A stretch of 64,000 nucleotides of DNA from an uncultured Collinsella sp. (GTDB taxonomy: Bacteria; Actinomycetota; Coriobacteriia; Coriobacteriales; Coriobacteriaceae), in contig CATZLI010000002.1 in assembly GCA_958421275.1 (NCBI GenBank), positions 230,208 through 294,207 on the forward strand, read 5' to 3'. Below, one piece after another: positions 1 to 7,659 of this stretch (position 1 is the stretch's first letter; every line of letters starts with the position of its first letter). The position numbers and the translations under genes are program-made. Below the pieces are notes generated by a model, which worked only from the letters and a program-made list of their open reading frames with translations, made no database searches and was not told the DNA's origin.

Positions 1-153
1 GGGCTGCACCAGCGTCGCCTCGGACGGCGTAGGTCCAACCGTATCGGATAGTGTTGCCGCGTGGGCATCGGTTGCACCGGCGCCCGCCAAAAGTGCCACG
101 GTCAGAGCGGCGGAAAGGGCGGCGGCTTTCGGTTTTCGTGAATCGATCCTCAT
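1..153 (-). CDS. Secreted protein, N-terminal part only
   Basis: This is the first 51 codons of a minus-strand gene that runs off the left edge. The start ATG (151-153) follows a GGAGG site at a spacing of about 10. The peptide has a basic N-terminus (MRIDSRKPKAAA), a hydrophobic core (ALTVALLAGAGA) and a likely signal-peptidase I site after DAHA, near residue 32. The product is therefore exported. The mature part is too short to name a family. Confidence 0.7.
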   Translation of the reverse strand, partial: MRIDSRKPKAAALSAALTVALLAGAGATDAHAATLSDTVGPTPSEATLVQP

Positions 154-364
154 GTAGCTAGAAACCTCCGTAGTGCGTTTTTGCTGCGTTTGAGCTGCGT
201 GTGATTCGATCGCGCTGCATAGTACCCCGAGCAAATCGCGACCTGCGGTTTTACTCAAAAGGCGCACGTCAATTGCGTAAAACTCACATCCTCTTAACAG
301 GAGTTTTCCACATCTCGATTGCATAAAGCATGCCAAAAACCCTGTTTTTGCACCCGCTCTATGC
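154..364. other. Intergenic leader of the secreted-protein gene
   Basis: This gap lies between the secreted-protein start and the metY terminator. It should hold the minus-strand promoter of the secreted protein. A TACTAT hexamer on the minus strand near 220 could be a -10 box, but I see no convincing -35. No gene is supported here. Confidence 0.4.
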
Positions 365-403
365 AAAAAAGGCGCCTGTGCAACCATTGTTCGCACAGGC
401 GCC
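365..403 (-). terminator. Rho-independent terminator of metY
   Basis: An 11-bp perfect stem (371-381 with 393-403, GGCGCCTGTGC arm) is followed on the minus strand by six T. It lies about 60 bp after the metY stop. Confidence 0.9.
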
Positions 404-465
404 TTGAGCAGGCATTTTATGCAGTTATACCTATCGAGTCGCAAGGGGTCCTTGCACAAGTCGCC

Positions 466-1776
466 TTACTCGTCCAGCGCGGCGAAGGCCTGCTTCAGAT
501 CCCAAATGATATCCTCGGCGTTCTCGGTACCGATGGAAAGACGGATCGTGGAGGGCGTGATGTTCTGCTCGGCGAGCTCCTCGGCAGAGAGCTGGGAGTG
601 CGTAGTGGTAGCCGGGTGCACGACGAGCGACTTGACGTCGGCCACGTTGGCGAGCAGCGAGAAGACCTGCAGATGGTCGATAAACTTCCAAGCTGCCTCC
701 TGGCCACCCTTAATCTCAAAGGTAAAGATCGAGGCACCGCCGTTGGGGAAGTACTTCTGATAGAGCTCGTGATCGGGGTGCTCAGACAGGCTCGGGTGGT
801 TCACCTTGGCGACATGGCTATCACCAGCCAGGAACTCAACGACCTTCTTAGTGTTCTCGACATGACGGTCAACGCGCAGCGACAGAGTCTCGGTGCCCTG
901 GAGCAGGATCCAAGCGTTGAACGGGCTGATGCAGGCGCCCTCGTCACGCAGCAGGATGGCGCGGACATAGGTTGCGAAGGCGGCGGGACCGGCAGCCTCG
1001 GCAAACGAGACGCCATGGTAGGAGGGGTTGGGCTCGGCGATCTGCTCATACTTGCCGCTCGCCTTCCAATCGAAGTTACCGCCGTCGACGATCACACCGC
1101 CCAGCGAGGTGCCGTGGCCGCCGATGAACTTGGTTGCGGAGTGGACGACGATGTTGGCACCATGCTCCAGCGGACGGAACAGATACGGGGTGCCGAAGGT
1201 GTTGTCGACGACAACCGGTAAACCGTGCTTCTTGGCGATCTCGGAGATGGCGTCGATATTGGGGATGTCAGAATTGGGGTTGCCGAGCGTCTCGAGGTAG
1301 ATGACCGTGGTGTTGTCCTTGATGGCGCCCTCGACCTCGTCCAGGTTGTGGGCATCGACGAAGGTGGTCTCGACGCCAAACTGGGAGAGCGTATGCTCCA
1401 GCAGGTTGTAGGAGCCACCGTAGATGGTCTTCTGAGCCACCACGTGGTCACCGGCCTGGGCAAGAGCCTGCAGGGTATAGGTGATGGCAGCAGCACCGGA
1501 GGCGACGGCAAGACCTGCCACACCACCCTCGAGTGCGGCGATACGGTCCTCGAAGACGCCCTGGGTGGAGTTGGTCAGACGGCCGTAGATGTTACCGGCG
1601 TCGGCAAGACCAAAGCGATCGGCGGCGTGCTGGGAGTTGCGGAACACATAGCTCGTGGTCTGGTAGATAGGCACGGCGCGGGAGTCGGATGCGGGATCGG
1701 CGCTCTCCTGGCCAACGTGAAGCTGCAGGGTATCGAAACCAAAGGTGTGCTCGGGGTTGTTGATGAACTGGCTCAT
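466..1776 (-). CDS. metY: O-acetylhomoserine sulfhydrylase (PLP-dependent)
   Basis: This 436-residue protein of the Cys/Met metabolism PLP family should convert O-acetylhomoserine plus sulfide to homocysteine in methionine synthesis. The PLP-binding lysine lies in HSATKFIGGHG at about residue 216. The substrate and cofactor pocket is seen in GNIYGRLTNST near 61-71 and VVVDNTFGTPY near 188-198. The length matches the MetY branch (about 430) rather than the shorter MetB/MetC enzymes (about 380-400). The start has AAGGAG six bases upstream. It has its own promoter, a leader of about 175 nt with a small ORF, and a strong terminator. A divergent LysR gene is its probable regulator. MetZ-type activity on O-succinylhomoserine cannot be excluded. 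Confidence 0.93.
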   Translation of the reverse strand: MSQFINNPEHTFGFDTLQLHVGQESADPASDSRAVPIYQTTSYVFRNSQHAADRFGLADAGNIYGRLTNSTQGVFEDRIAALEGGVAGLAVASGAAAITYTLQALAQAGDHVVAQKTIYGGSYNLLEHTLSQFGVETTFVDAHNLDEVEGAIKDNTTVIYLETLGNPNSDIPNIDAISEIAKKHGLPVVVDNTFGTPYLFRPLEHGANIVVHSATKFIGGHGTSLGGVIVDGGNFDWKASGKYEQIAEPNPSYHGVSFAEAAGPAAFATYVRAILLRDEGACISPFNAWILLQGTETLSLRVDRHVENTKKVVEFLAGDSHVAKVNHPSLSEHPDHELYQKYFPNGGASIFTFEIKGGQEAAWKFIDHLQVFSLLANVADVKSLVVHPATTTHSQLSAEELAEQNITPSTIRLSIGTENAEDIIWDLKQAFAALDE

Positions 1777-1838
1777 GATGATCTCCTTGATCGAACAAAA
1801 GTTAATAAATTAGAGAGAAGTAAGTCGCTGTCTCCTGA

Positions 1839-1892
1839 TCACGCCGACGGGCGCAAACAGGAGCCCGGCATTCGTCTTGGTAAGCAATTCAT
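1839..1892 (-). CDS. Predicted 17-residue leader peptide of metY
   Basis: A 17-codon ORF (MNCLPRRMPGSCLRPSA) lies in the metY leader, with an AAAGGAGG site (1900-1907) seven bases before its ATG. It holds two Cys and two Met codons. Its last codons lie in a hairpin: arm 1858-1863 pairs with 1832-1837, and an inner stem joins 1842-1845 to 1850-1853. The CUCCU in that arm could also pair with the metY ribosome site at 1783-1788. This suggests translational attenuation sensitive to Cys or Met supply. I do not recognise the peptide, and expression is inferred from the ribosome site alone. Confidence 0.5.
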   Translation of the reverse strand: MNCLPRRMPGSCLRPSA

Positions 1893-1960
1893 ATGCGGGC
1901 CTCCTTTCACATCCCGGTTCCGTGTTTGGCTTAATTACCTACCGCCTTTGTGTGTTTTGA

Positions 1961-1989
1961 ATAGTACGAGCATTGTTTCCCTCGGTCAA
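1961..1989 (-). promoter_or_regulatory. Sigma-70 promoter of metY
   Basis: On the minus strand, TTGACC (1984-1989) and TACTAT (1961-1966) are separated by 17 bp. The predicted start near 1954 gives a leader of about 175 nt. Confidence 0.8.
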
Positions 1990-2009
1990 TCACTTAAAAG
2001 CGCTAACCT

Positions 2010-2030
2010 GTTATCGGTTATATAGATAAC
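2010..2030. promoter_or_regulatory. LysR-type operator (ATC-N9-GAT)
   Basis: GTTATC (2010-2015) and GATAAC (2025-2030) form an inverted repeat of the T-N11-A type bound by LysR regulators. Its centre is about 65 bp upstream of the predicted metY start, the usual recognition-site position. It is also about 30 bp before the lysR start, so it could serve autoregulation. Confidence 0.6.
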
Positions 2031-2049
2031 ACTCGAAAGGATGGCGCCG

Positions 2050-2952
2050 ATGACCCTCCAGCAGCTTCGTTTCCTGATCGCCGTAGCAGAGTCCGGCTCA
2101 ATCAATGCCGCAGCTCAGCGCCTCTATACCGCTCAGTCCAGCATCTCAAACGCCGTCAAAAGCCTGGAACAGGAGCTCCACCTGGAGATCTTTACGCGCT
2201 CCAGCCGCGGCGTCACGCTCACCAACGACGGCACCGAGCTTTTGGGCTATGCGCGCCAGGTCGTAGAGCAGGCCGATATGCTCGAGGCGCGCTACGAGGA
2301 CGGCGGCACCCCGCAAGCCCGCCTCGCCATTTCCGCCCAGCACTACGCCTTTTCGGTCGAGGCCTTTGTCAACGTGGTCGAGCGCTGCCGCGACAGCAAG
2401 TTCGAGTTCATCATGCGCGAGACTACCACATCGCAGATCATCGATGACGTCCGCGCGTTTCGCAGCGACATCGGCATCCTGTATCTGGACGACTTTAACG
2501 CCCGTGTTCTGCAGAAGGCTTTTGCCGATGCGCGCGCGAGCTTCCATCCCCTATTCGACGCGACGGTCCACGTCTTCGTTAGCGAGCGCCACCCGCTTGC
2601 CCGCCGCCCGCAGCTGTCCCTTGCCGACCTCACACCCTATACGCGCTACAGCTTTGAGCAGGGAACCTCAAACTCCTTCTATTACGCCGAGGAACCTTTT
2701 AGCTATATCCCTTGCGACCGCAACATACGAATCTCGGACCGCGGAACACTTACTAACTTACTTATCACGTCGAACGGTTACACCCTGTCGACCGGTGTCC
2801 TCTCCAATGAAATGCAATGGGGTATGGCATCGATCCCGTTAGCAGACGCCCCAACGATGCACGTAGGCTATATCATGCACGACGAGCGCAAGCCCTCTCC
2901 CCTCTTGCAGCAATACCTCGACGAGCTCAACCGCATCATCCATGCCAACTAA
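2050..2952 (+). CDS. LysR-family transcriptional regulator, probable regulator of metY
   Basis: A protein of about 300 residues with an N-terminal winged helix-turn-helix (residues 1-60; AVAESGSINAAAQRL then TAQSSISNAVKSLE) and a C-terminal periplasmic-binding-like effector domain. I chose the ATG at 2050 because GAAAGG directly abuts the in-frame ATG at 2041 but sits nine bases before 2050. The gene is divergent from metY, with an ATC-N9-GAT operator between them, so control of sulfur assimilation is the simplest role. It resembles CysB/CbL-like regulators only in general layout. The inducer is unknown. Confidence 0.88.
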   Translation: MTLQQLRFLIAVAESGSINAAAQRLYTAQSSISNAVKSLEQELHLEIFTRSSRGVTLTNDGTELLGYARQVVEQADMLEARYEDGGTPQARLAISAQHYAFSVEAFVNVVERCRDSKFEFIMRETTTSQIIDDVRAFRSDIGILYLDDFNARVLQKAFADARASFHPLFDATVHVFVSERHPLARRPQLSLADLTPYTRYSFEQGTSNSFYYAEEPFSYIPCDRNIRISDRGTLTNLLITSNGYTLSTGVLSNEMQWGMASIPLADAPTMHVGYIMHDERKPSPLLQQYLDELNRIIHAN

Positions 2953-3051
2953 CTGTCGGAAGACGGGATAGAAATCGTAGATTGCTAGCCCCCGGCGGGC
3001 ATGGCGCTACAATGGTCACTCACACGAAACGTACCCAACGAAAGGAAGCCC

Positions 3052-3537
3052 GTGAAGGTCATCATCTATACCGACGGCTCGGCCCGATCAAATCCGGGAC
3101 GCGGCGGCTACGGCGCCGTGCTCAAATACACCAACCCCGCCGGCAAGACCTTCACCTCCGAGCTTTCGCGCGGTTACGCCAAGACCACCAACAACCGCAT
3201 GGAGCTCATGGCGGTCATCGTGGCGCTCGAGGCACTTAACCGCCCCTGCGAGGTCGAGGTCCATTCCGATTCGCAGTACGTCGTTAACGCCTTCAACAAA
3301 CACTGGATTGACGGCTGGAAAAAACGAGGCTGGAGGACCGCCAACAAGCAGCCTGTCAAGAACCGCGATCTGTGGGAGCGCCTGCTCACCGCAAAGAGCA
3401 AACACAAAGTGGAGTTCATCTGGGTTAAGGGCCACGCCGGCCATGAGCTCAATGAGCGCTGCGACGAGCTTGCCACCACGGCGGCCGACGGCAGCAACCT
3501 CGATATCGACGCCGGCTTTAACGAGAGCGACCTGTAA
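3052..3537 (+). CDS. rnhA: Ribonuclease HI
   Basis: A 161-residue type I RNase H, which cuts the RNA strand of RNA:DNA hybrids, for example R-loops and Okazaki primers. The metal-binding carboxylates are visible: D8 in [12 protein letters not shown]51 in [10 protein letters not shown]73 in HSDSQYV and the last D in NERCDELA. The basic handle region (GWKKRGWRT) is also present. The start is a GTG with GAAAGGAA about six bases upstream. The frame stays open further upstream, but the family motif begins right after this GTG. It is a single gene between lysR and an oxidoreductase. Confidence 0.93.
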   Translation: MKVIIYTDGSARSNPGRGGYGAVLKYTNPAGKTFTSELSRGYAKTTNNRMELMAVIVALEALNRPCEVEVHSDSQYVVNAFNKHWIDGWKKRGWRTANKQPVKNRDLWERLLTAKSKHKVEFIWVKGHAGHELNERCDELATTAADGSNLDIDAGFNESDL

Positions 3538-3610
3538 CGGCGTTTTCGCACGCTTTTGTGTCCTCCCGCGCTACACTCGTCCTGTAAGCCAAACAACGCA
3601 AGGGGGACAC

Positions 3611-4717
3611 ATGTTGCGTATCGCAACCATCGGCACATCCATGATTACCGACGACTTTATCCAGGTCGTCAACGCCAACGACCAAGCCGCGTTTGTGGGC
3701 ACGCTTTCACGCGACGCCAATCGCGGTACTGCCTTTACCGCCGAGCGCGGTGGTGAGCGAAACTTTACGTCACTCGATGAGCTTGCGGTAGCCGCCGACG
3801 TCGACGCCGTCTATATCGGCAGCCCTAACGCACTTCACTACGAGCAGGCCCTTGCCTGCATCGCCGGTGGCAAGCACGTCATCGTCGAGAAACCCTTCTG
3901 CGCCACCGAAGCGCAGGCGCTGGAAGTCTTCCGCGCTGCCGAGGCAGCAGGTGTCGTGGCCCTCGAAGCCATGCGTCCCCTCCACGATCCCGCCTTCCAC
4001 GCCATCGAGGACGCCCTGGGCGAGATCGCCCCCATCCGCCGCGCCTCATTGCGCTTTGGCAAGTATTCCTCGCGCTACAACGAGATTCTCGCGGGACGCG
4101 CCACCAATATCTTCGACTGCAATATGGCATCGGGTTCCCTCATGGACATTGGCGTCTACGCCGTCGAGCCCATGGTCGAGATTTTCGGCATGCCCTCCGG
4201 CCTTACGAGCATGACTACTCTGCTCGACCCCACCACGCGACAGCTCACGCACGGCCCCATCGACGGCTGCGGTTCCATCCTCGCCAGCTATGGCGGAGGC
4301 CGCATCTCCGTCGAGCTCGCGCACTCCAAAATTACGAATGACCTACTGCCCTCGCAGATCGAAGGCGAGCGTGGCACTATCCAGATTGACCATCTGTCAA
4401 CGCCCCGCAACGTCCGCATCGACTATCGCGGCGACGTCGTACGCGGCTCGGCGACCGAGGCGCCGCGCGAACAGGGCGACAACGGCCGCGTGCTCGACCT
4501 GCCCAAATCGAGCAACACCATGGAATACGAACTCACAGACTTTATCACCGCCATCGGCGGCATCGATAACGTCAAGGAAGAGATTTGGGAGACCCCGGCG
4601 GGACGCCACGAGCTTGGCCACTACCGCGATGTCACGCTCGTCTCACTACGCATCATGGATGCCGTGCGTCAGCAGGCCGGCATAACCTTCCCGGCCGACG
4701 CAGGCAAGCAGGCATAG
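3611..4717 (+). CDS. Gfo/Idh/MocA-family NAD(P)-dependent oxidoreductase
   Basis: A 368-residue dehydrogenase with an N-terminal Rossmann fold (MLRIATIGTSMITDDF) and the family signature EKPF in KHVIVEKPFCAT, near residue 95. The C-terminal domain holds a family-like helix (GSLMDIGVYAVEPM). Members oxidise or epimerise sugars, inositols or their phosphates, but the substrate cannot be read from the sequence. The ATG at 3611 has an AAGGGGG site four bases upstream. It ends two bases before the acylphosphatase start, so the two are probably cotranscribed. Confidence 0.88.
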   Translation: MLRIATIGTSMITDDFIQVVNANDQAAFVGTLSRDANRGTAFTAERGGERNFTSLDELAVAADVDAVYIGSPNALHYEQALACIAGGKHVIVEKPFCATEAQALEVFRAAEAAGVVALEAMRPLHDPAFHAIEDALGEIAPIRRASLRFGKYSSRYNEILAGRATNIFDCNMASGSLMDIGVYAVEPMVEIFGMPSGLTSMTTLLDPTTRQLTHGPIDGCGSILASYGGGRISVELAHSKITNDLLPSQIEGERGTIQIDHLSTPRNVRIDYRGDVVRGSATEAPREQGDNGRVLDLPKSSNTMEYELTDFITAIGGIDNVKEEIWETPAGRHELGHYRDVTLVSLRIMDAVRQQAGITFPADAGKQA

Positions 4718-4719
4718 CG

Positions 4720-5130
4720 ATGGGCCTCTTCGATACGTTCTTCTCCAGCGTCACCGGCGGCAGTCGAGAGCCTCAAAAACCGTCAAACGTCGAGCTCGAG
4801 CTGCGCCGCAGGCTTACCGTGCTTGCAAGCGACGAGGCCACTCAAGACACTTCCCTGCGTTATTTCCTGCGCTGGGCGGGGCAAGTCCAAGGCGTTGGTT
4901 TTCGCTTTACCAACACCAACCTCGCGCAGGCACGCGCACTCACCGGCTGGGTGCGTAACATGGAAGACGGCTCAGTCGAGATGGAGATACAGGGAGCTCC
5001 GGCAGACATCCTATCTCATCTCGAGGCACTTCATGCCTCCTACGAGCGCATGGGAACGCGTTTTCGCCTTGTAGATGCCCAGGCCCGAGCCCCACTTGCC
5101 AATGAAGACGGTTTCAGTCCTCATTATTAG
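4720..5130 (+). CDS. Acylphosphatase with N-terminal extension
   Basis: A 136-residue protein. The acylphosphatase fold fills about residues 45-130. It has the phosphate loop GQVQGVGFRFTNTN, whose Arg binds phosphate, and the catalytic Asn in TGWVRNMEDGSVEME. The enzyme hydrolyses acyl phosphates such as acetyl phosphate or 1,3-bisphosphoglycerate. The usual enzyme is about 90 residues. The extra 45 N-terminal residues (MGLFDTFFSSVTGG...) have no recognised domain. The start lies two bases after the upstream oxidoreductase stop, indicating translational coupling. Confidence 0.88.
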   Translation: MGLFDTFFSSVTGGSREPQKPSNVELELRRRLTVLASDEATQDTSLRYFLRWAGQVQGVGFRFTNTNLAQARALTGWVRNMEDGSVEMEIQGAPADILSHLEALHASYERMGTRFRLVDAQARAPLANEDGFSPHY

Positions 5131-5191
5131 TATTGTGTGCTAAATACGGTATCATTTACCTACGACCGTTGATAGAAAAGAGGCGAGGCGC

Positions 5192-5572
5192 ATGGCGGTG
5201 CAAAGAAGGAATACCAAGCAGCGAAAGCTGGTTCTTGACGCCGTGCGCCAAAGCTACAACCATCCCACCGCCGACGAAATCTACAACGTCGTGCGCGCGC
5301 AGGATGACAAAATCAGCCGCGGTACGGTCTACCGCAACCTCAATCTCTTGGCCGACGCCGGCGAGATCCTCTCCATCAAGACGCCGGGCGGCAGCCGCTT
5401 CGATCGCACGATCGAGCCGCACGCACATATCATCTGCACCTCATGCAGCCGCGTCATCGACGTACCGCTCCCCTTCGATGCCCAGCTCGACGCCAAAGCG
5501 TCCGAGCAAATCGGCTGGCACGTCACGTCGCACTACACCATCTTCGAGGGTCTCTGCCCCGACTGCCGGTAG
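5192..5572 (+). CDS. Fur/PerR-family metalloregulator
   Basis: A 126-residue Fur-superfamily repressor. The N-terminal winged helix (TADEIYNVV, GTVYRNLNLLADAG) binds DNA. The C-terminal dimer domain has the metal-site segment HAHIICTSC and two CxxC pairs (CTSC and CPDC) that form the structural zinc site. It resembles PerR-type sensors more than iron-specific Fur, but the metal and target genes are unknown. A run of AT-rich half-sites (5124-5150) just upstream could be an operator for autoregulation. I could not fit a clear palindrome to it. Confidence 0.85.
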   Translation: MAVQRRNTKQRKLVLDAVRQSYNHPTADEIYNVVRAQDDKISRGTVYRNLNLLADAGEILSIKTPGGSRFDRTIEPHAHIICTSCSRVIDVPLPFDAQLDAKASEQIGWHVTSHYTIFEGLCPDCR

Positions 5573-5649
5573 ATGTTTGGAACATGCCTTAAAATCCACC
5601 TTTCCGCACTTTGCAGCAAAAAGTAGATTCCTAGACATGTCCCAAATGT

Positions 5650-6447
5650 CTACTCAGCAAGTAGACGACGCAGCTCTTCTTCGACCGTGCGCACGTAGCG
5701 GACGCGGTCGTTAATGCCACGCATAGAGGGGTTGCAGCTCTCCATCAGATAGGGATGGCCCACGACGTTGAGCATGTCGCGATCGTTCTCATTGTCGCCA
5801 AACGCCATCATCTCATCGGGCGAAATACCCAGGGCACGACCGTAATCGGCAAGCGCGGAGCCCTTGCCCGAACCGAAACCGATAAAGTCCGTCCATTCGG
5901 TTCCCGACGTCATCACGTCAACACGGTCGCTAAAGAGGCGCTCAAAATACTCCAGGGCCGCCGGCTGATCCACCTCGGGCGTCTGGAAGGCAATCTTAAT
6001 GACGTCCTCGTCGATGTCCTCGGGGCGGGCGACCACCGCCACATCGCAGTGGACCTCATAGCGCAAATGATCGACGAACGCATCGTTGCCGCTCATGGTG
6101 TAGAGGTGTCCCTCACACGAAAGGGTCACGTCGGCATGGGGATACGCAACCACGGCATTCGCGATATCCATAGCAAGGCTACGCTCCATGGAACGCTTGA
6201 CAACGGCACGTCCCTCGCTCATCACCAGGGCTCCGTTTTCACATACATAGGCGAGCTCATCGGCCACCGGGGCAAACAGATAGCGCAAGCTCGCATATTG
6301 ACGGCCGCTCGCCGGCATAAACACGATACCGCGACGATGCAGCTCATCGATGAGCTCAAAGGCCTCGGAACGCGGCTCGCGCTCCCCCGGATGCAGCAAC
6401 GTGCCGTCCAAATCGCATGCAATCAGCTTGATTCCTTCAAGACCCAT
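5650..6447 (-). CDS. Cof-type HAD phosphatase (HAD-IIB)
   Basis: A 265-residue HAD phosphatase. Motif I is ACDLDGTLLHPG near the N-terminus, motif II is the Ser in MPASGRQY, and motif III/IV is KGSALADY followed by FGDNENDRDML. The large C2 cap between them is typical of Cof/YbiV sugar-phosphate phosphatases. The ATG at 6447 is preferred because GGGGGAG is four bases upstream. An in-frame GTG lies 12 bases further out. The substrate is unknown. The gene is transcribed alone after a terminator hairpin. Confidence 0.87.
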   Translation of the reverse strand: MGLEGIKLIACDLDGTLLHPGEREPRSEAFELIDELHRRGIVFMPASGRQYASLRYLFAPVADELAYVCENGALVMSEGRAVVKRSMERSLAMDIANAVVAYPHADVTLSCEGHLYTMSGNDAFVDHLRYEVHCDVAVVARPEDIDEDVIKIAFQTPEVDQPAALEYFERLFSDRVDVMTSGTEWTDFIGFGSGKGSALADYGRALGISPDEMMAFGDNENDRDMLNVVGHPYLMESCNPSMRGINDRVRYVRTVEEELRRLLAE

Positions 6448-6476
6448 ATGCTCCCCCACAGCATCTCATCAACAGA

Positions 6477-6515
6477 AAGGCGGACTTTGAATAGTTGTCT
6501 CTCAAAGTCCGCCTT
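6477..6515 (-). terminator. Terminator of the ureE-like gene
   Basis: A 14-bp perfect stem (6477-6490 with 6502-6515) lies 14 bp after the upstream minus-strand stop. The T tract is short (TTTCTGTT), so termination may be partial. Confidence 0.65.
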
Positions 6516-6528
6516 ACTTATACGCACG

Positions 6529-7107
6529 TTAACCGCGCGCCTTCTTTACGATCGTAAAGTCTGGTGCCATACTCACAACGGCATCCGCCGCACTCGACGC
6601 AAAGCGCCGGTCCGAATCGAGTTCACGGGTAACCGTCGAGAGCCGAACGCCCTCGACGCCCCGGAGCATGCGGCCCAAAACAGGCTGCACCGGCGTATAC
6701 ATGCGCACGGTATACTCGTCCGAATCGCCTCGAAAAAGCGGCGCATGCATATTGCCGATCTCCCAGCACGCATGCGCGAGCGCAATCGGGTCCATGCGGT
6801 CAACTTCGACCAAATAAACCTCGGCGCTGCGCAGGCGCACGACAACCGCCACGGGCACCACGCCCGAACGGTCGACGGCGAGCACGTCGCCGTCGACAAA
6901 ACGACCGCCGTCGGCAGTATCCAGCCGAACATCGACCGTGCGCCCCAGCTCCGTCACGCCCACAAACGCGCATACATCAGCCTGGTCCCAATCGAGCAGT
7001 AGCTCGTCAACTTCAAAGACGCCGCCCAGCTTCCGGCGAAGCAGAAGTTCATAGGACGGATCGTTGAGATTTCCCAAGCATGTCGTCGAAACCAAGCGCT
7101 CAGGCAT
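6529..7107 (-). CDS. UreE-like nickel metallochaperone without urease genes
   Basis: A 192-residue protein. The N-terminal beta domain (residues 50-105, with VDGDVLAVDRSG) and the helix DPIALAHACWEIGNMHAPLF closely follow UreE, whose signature is ACYHLGNRHVPL. The conserved metal-site His is present (H121), and H112 could also bind. The C-terminal His-rich tail of many UreE proteins is absent. UreE delivers Ni(II) to urease, but no urease structural gene is in this window, so the client is unknown. The start lies three bases after the SlyD-like stop, with GAGG upstream, forming a two-gene unit. Confidence 0.75.
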   Translation of the reverse strand: MPERLVSTTCLGNLNDPSYELLLRRKLGGVFEVDELLLDWDQADVCAFVGVTELGRTVDVRLDTADGGRFVDGDVLAVDRSGVVPVAVVVRLRSAEVYLVEVDRMDPIALAHACWEIGNMHAPLFRGDSDEYTVRMYTPVQPVLGRMLRGVEGVRLSTVTRELDSDRRFASSAADAVVSMAPDFTIVKKARG

Positions 7108-7110
7108 GCT

Positions 7111-7539
7111 CTAACCCTCGACCTCGACGAGCTCGATATCAAAGTTGAGGTCCTTGCCGGCAAGCTCGTGGTTGGCATCGAGCGTCACAGCCTCGGGCGT
7201 TACGTCGATGACGACGGCGGGGACAGGCATGCCGCTCGGCGTGGACAGGAAGAGCTTCATGCCCTTCTCGATCTGCTCGATGTTGGGAACCTGCTCGGCC
7301 GGGAAGGTAATAACCATCTCGGGATTGTGCTCGCCGTAGGCATCGGCAGCAGGAATGTGCACGGTCTTCTTCTCGCCCACCTGCATGTCGACAACAGCGG
7401 CGTCGAAGCCCTTGATCATCTGACCGGCGCCGCAGGTGAACTCCAGCGGCTCGCCGCGATCGTAGGAGCTATCGAACTGCGTGCCGTCGTCGAGCGTGCC
7501 GCGATAATGAGTCTTGACCTTCTTGCCCTGGTTGGACAT
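7111..7539 (-). CDS. SlyD-like FKBP-type peptidyl-prolyl isomerase
   Basis: A 142-residue protein with a split FKBP domain (THYRGTLDDGTQFDSS at the start, DLNFDIELVEV at the end) and a central insert-in-flap chaperone domain (about 70-120), as in SlyD. The SlyD signature ANHELAGKDLNFDIELV is clear. The long His/Cys metal-binding tail of E. coli SlyD is missing. It should act as a folding catalyst and holdase in the cytosol. The ATG at 7539 has GGAGG five bases upstream. It is cotranscribed with the UreE-like gene, which fits SlyD's known part in nickel enzyme maturation. Confidence 0.88.
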   Translation of the reverse strand: MSNQGKKVKTHYRGTLDDGTQFDSSYDRGEPLEFTCGAGQMIKGFDAAVVDMQVGEKKTVHIPAADAYGEHNPEMVITFPAEQVPNIEQIEKGMKLFLSTPSGMPVPAVVIDVTPEAVTLDANHELAGKDLNFDIELVEVEG

Positions 7540-7659
7540 GGTAACCTCCGTGATAAGGGCGGCGCACAACGCGGGCCGCCGTGAACATATGGCGCTAACT
7601 ATACCCTAGTCATACAATTCAATGACAGTTTGCAAAGAAACGCTGCAACCGGAGGAACC

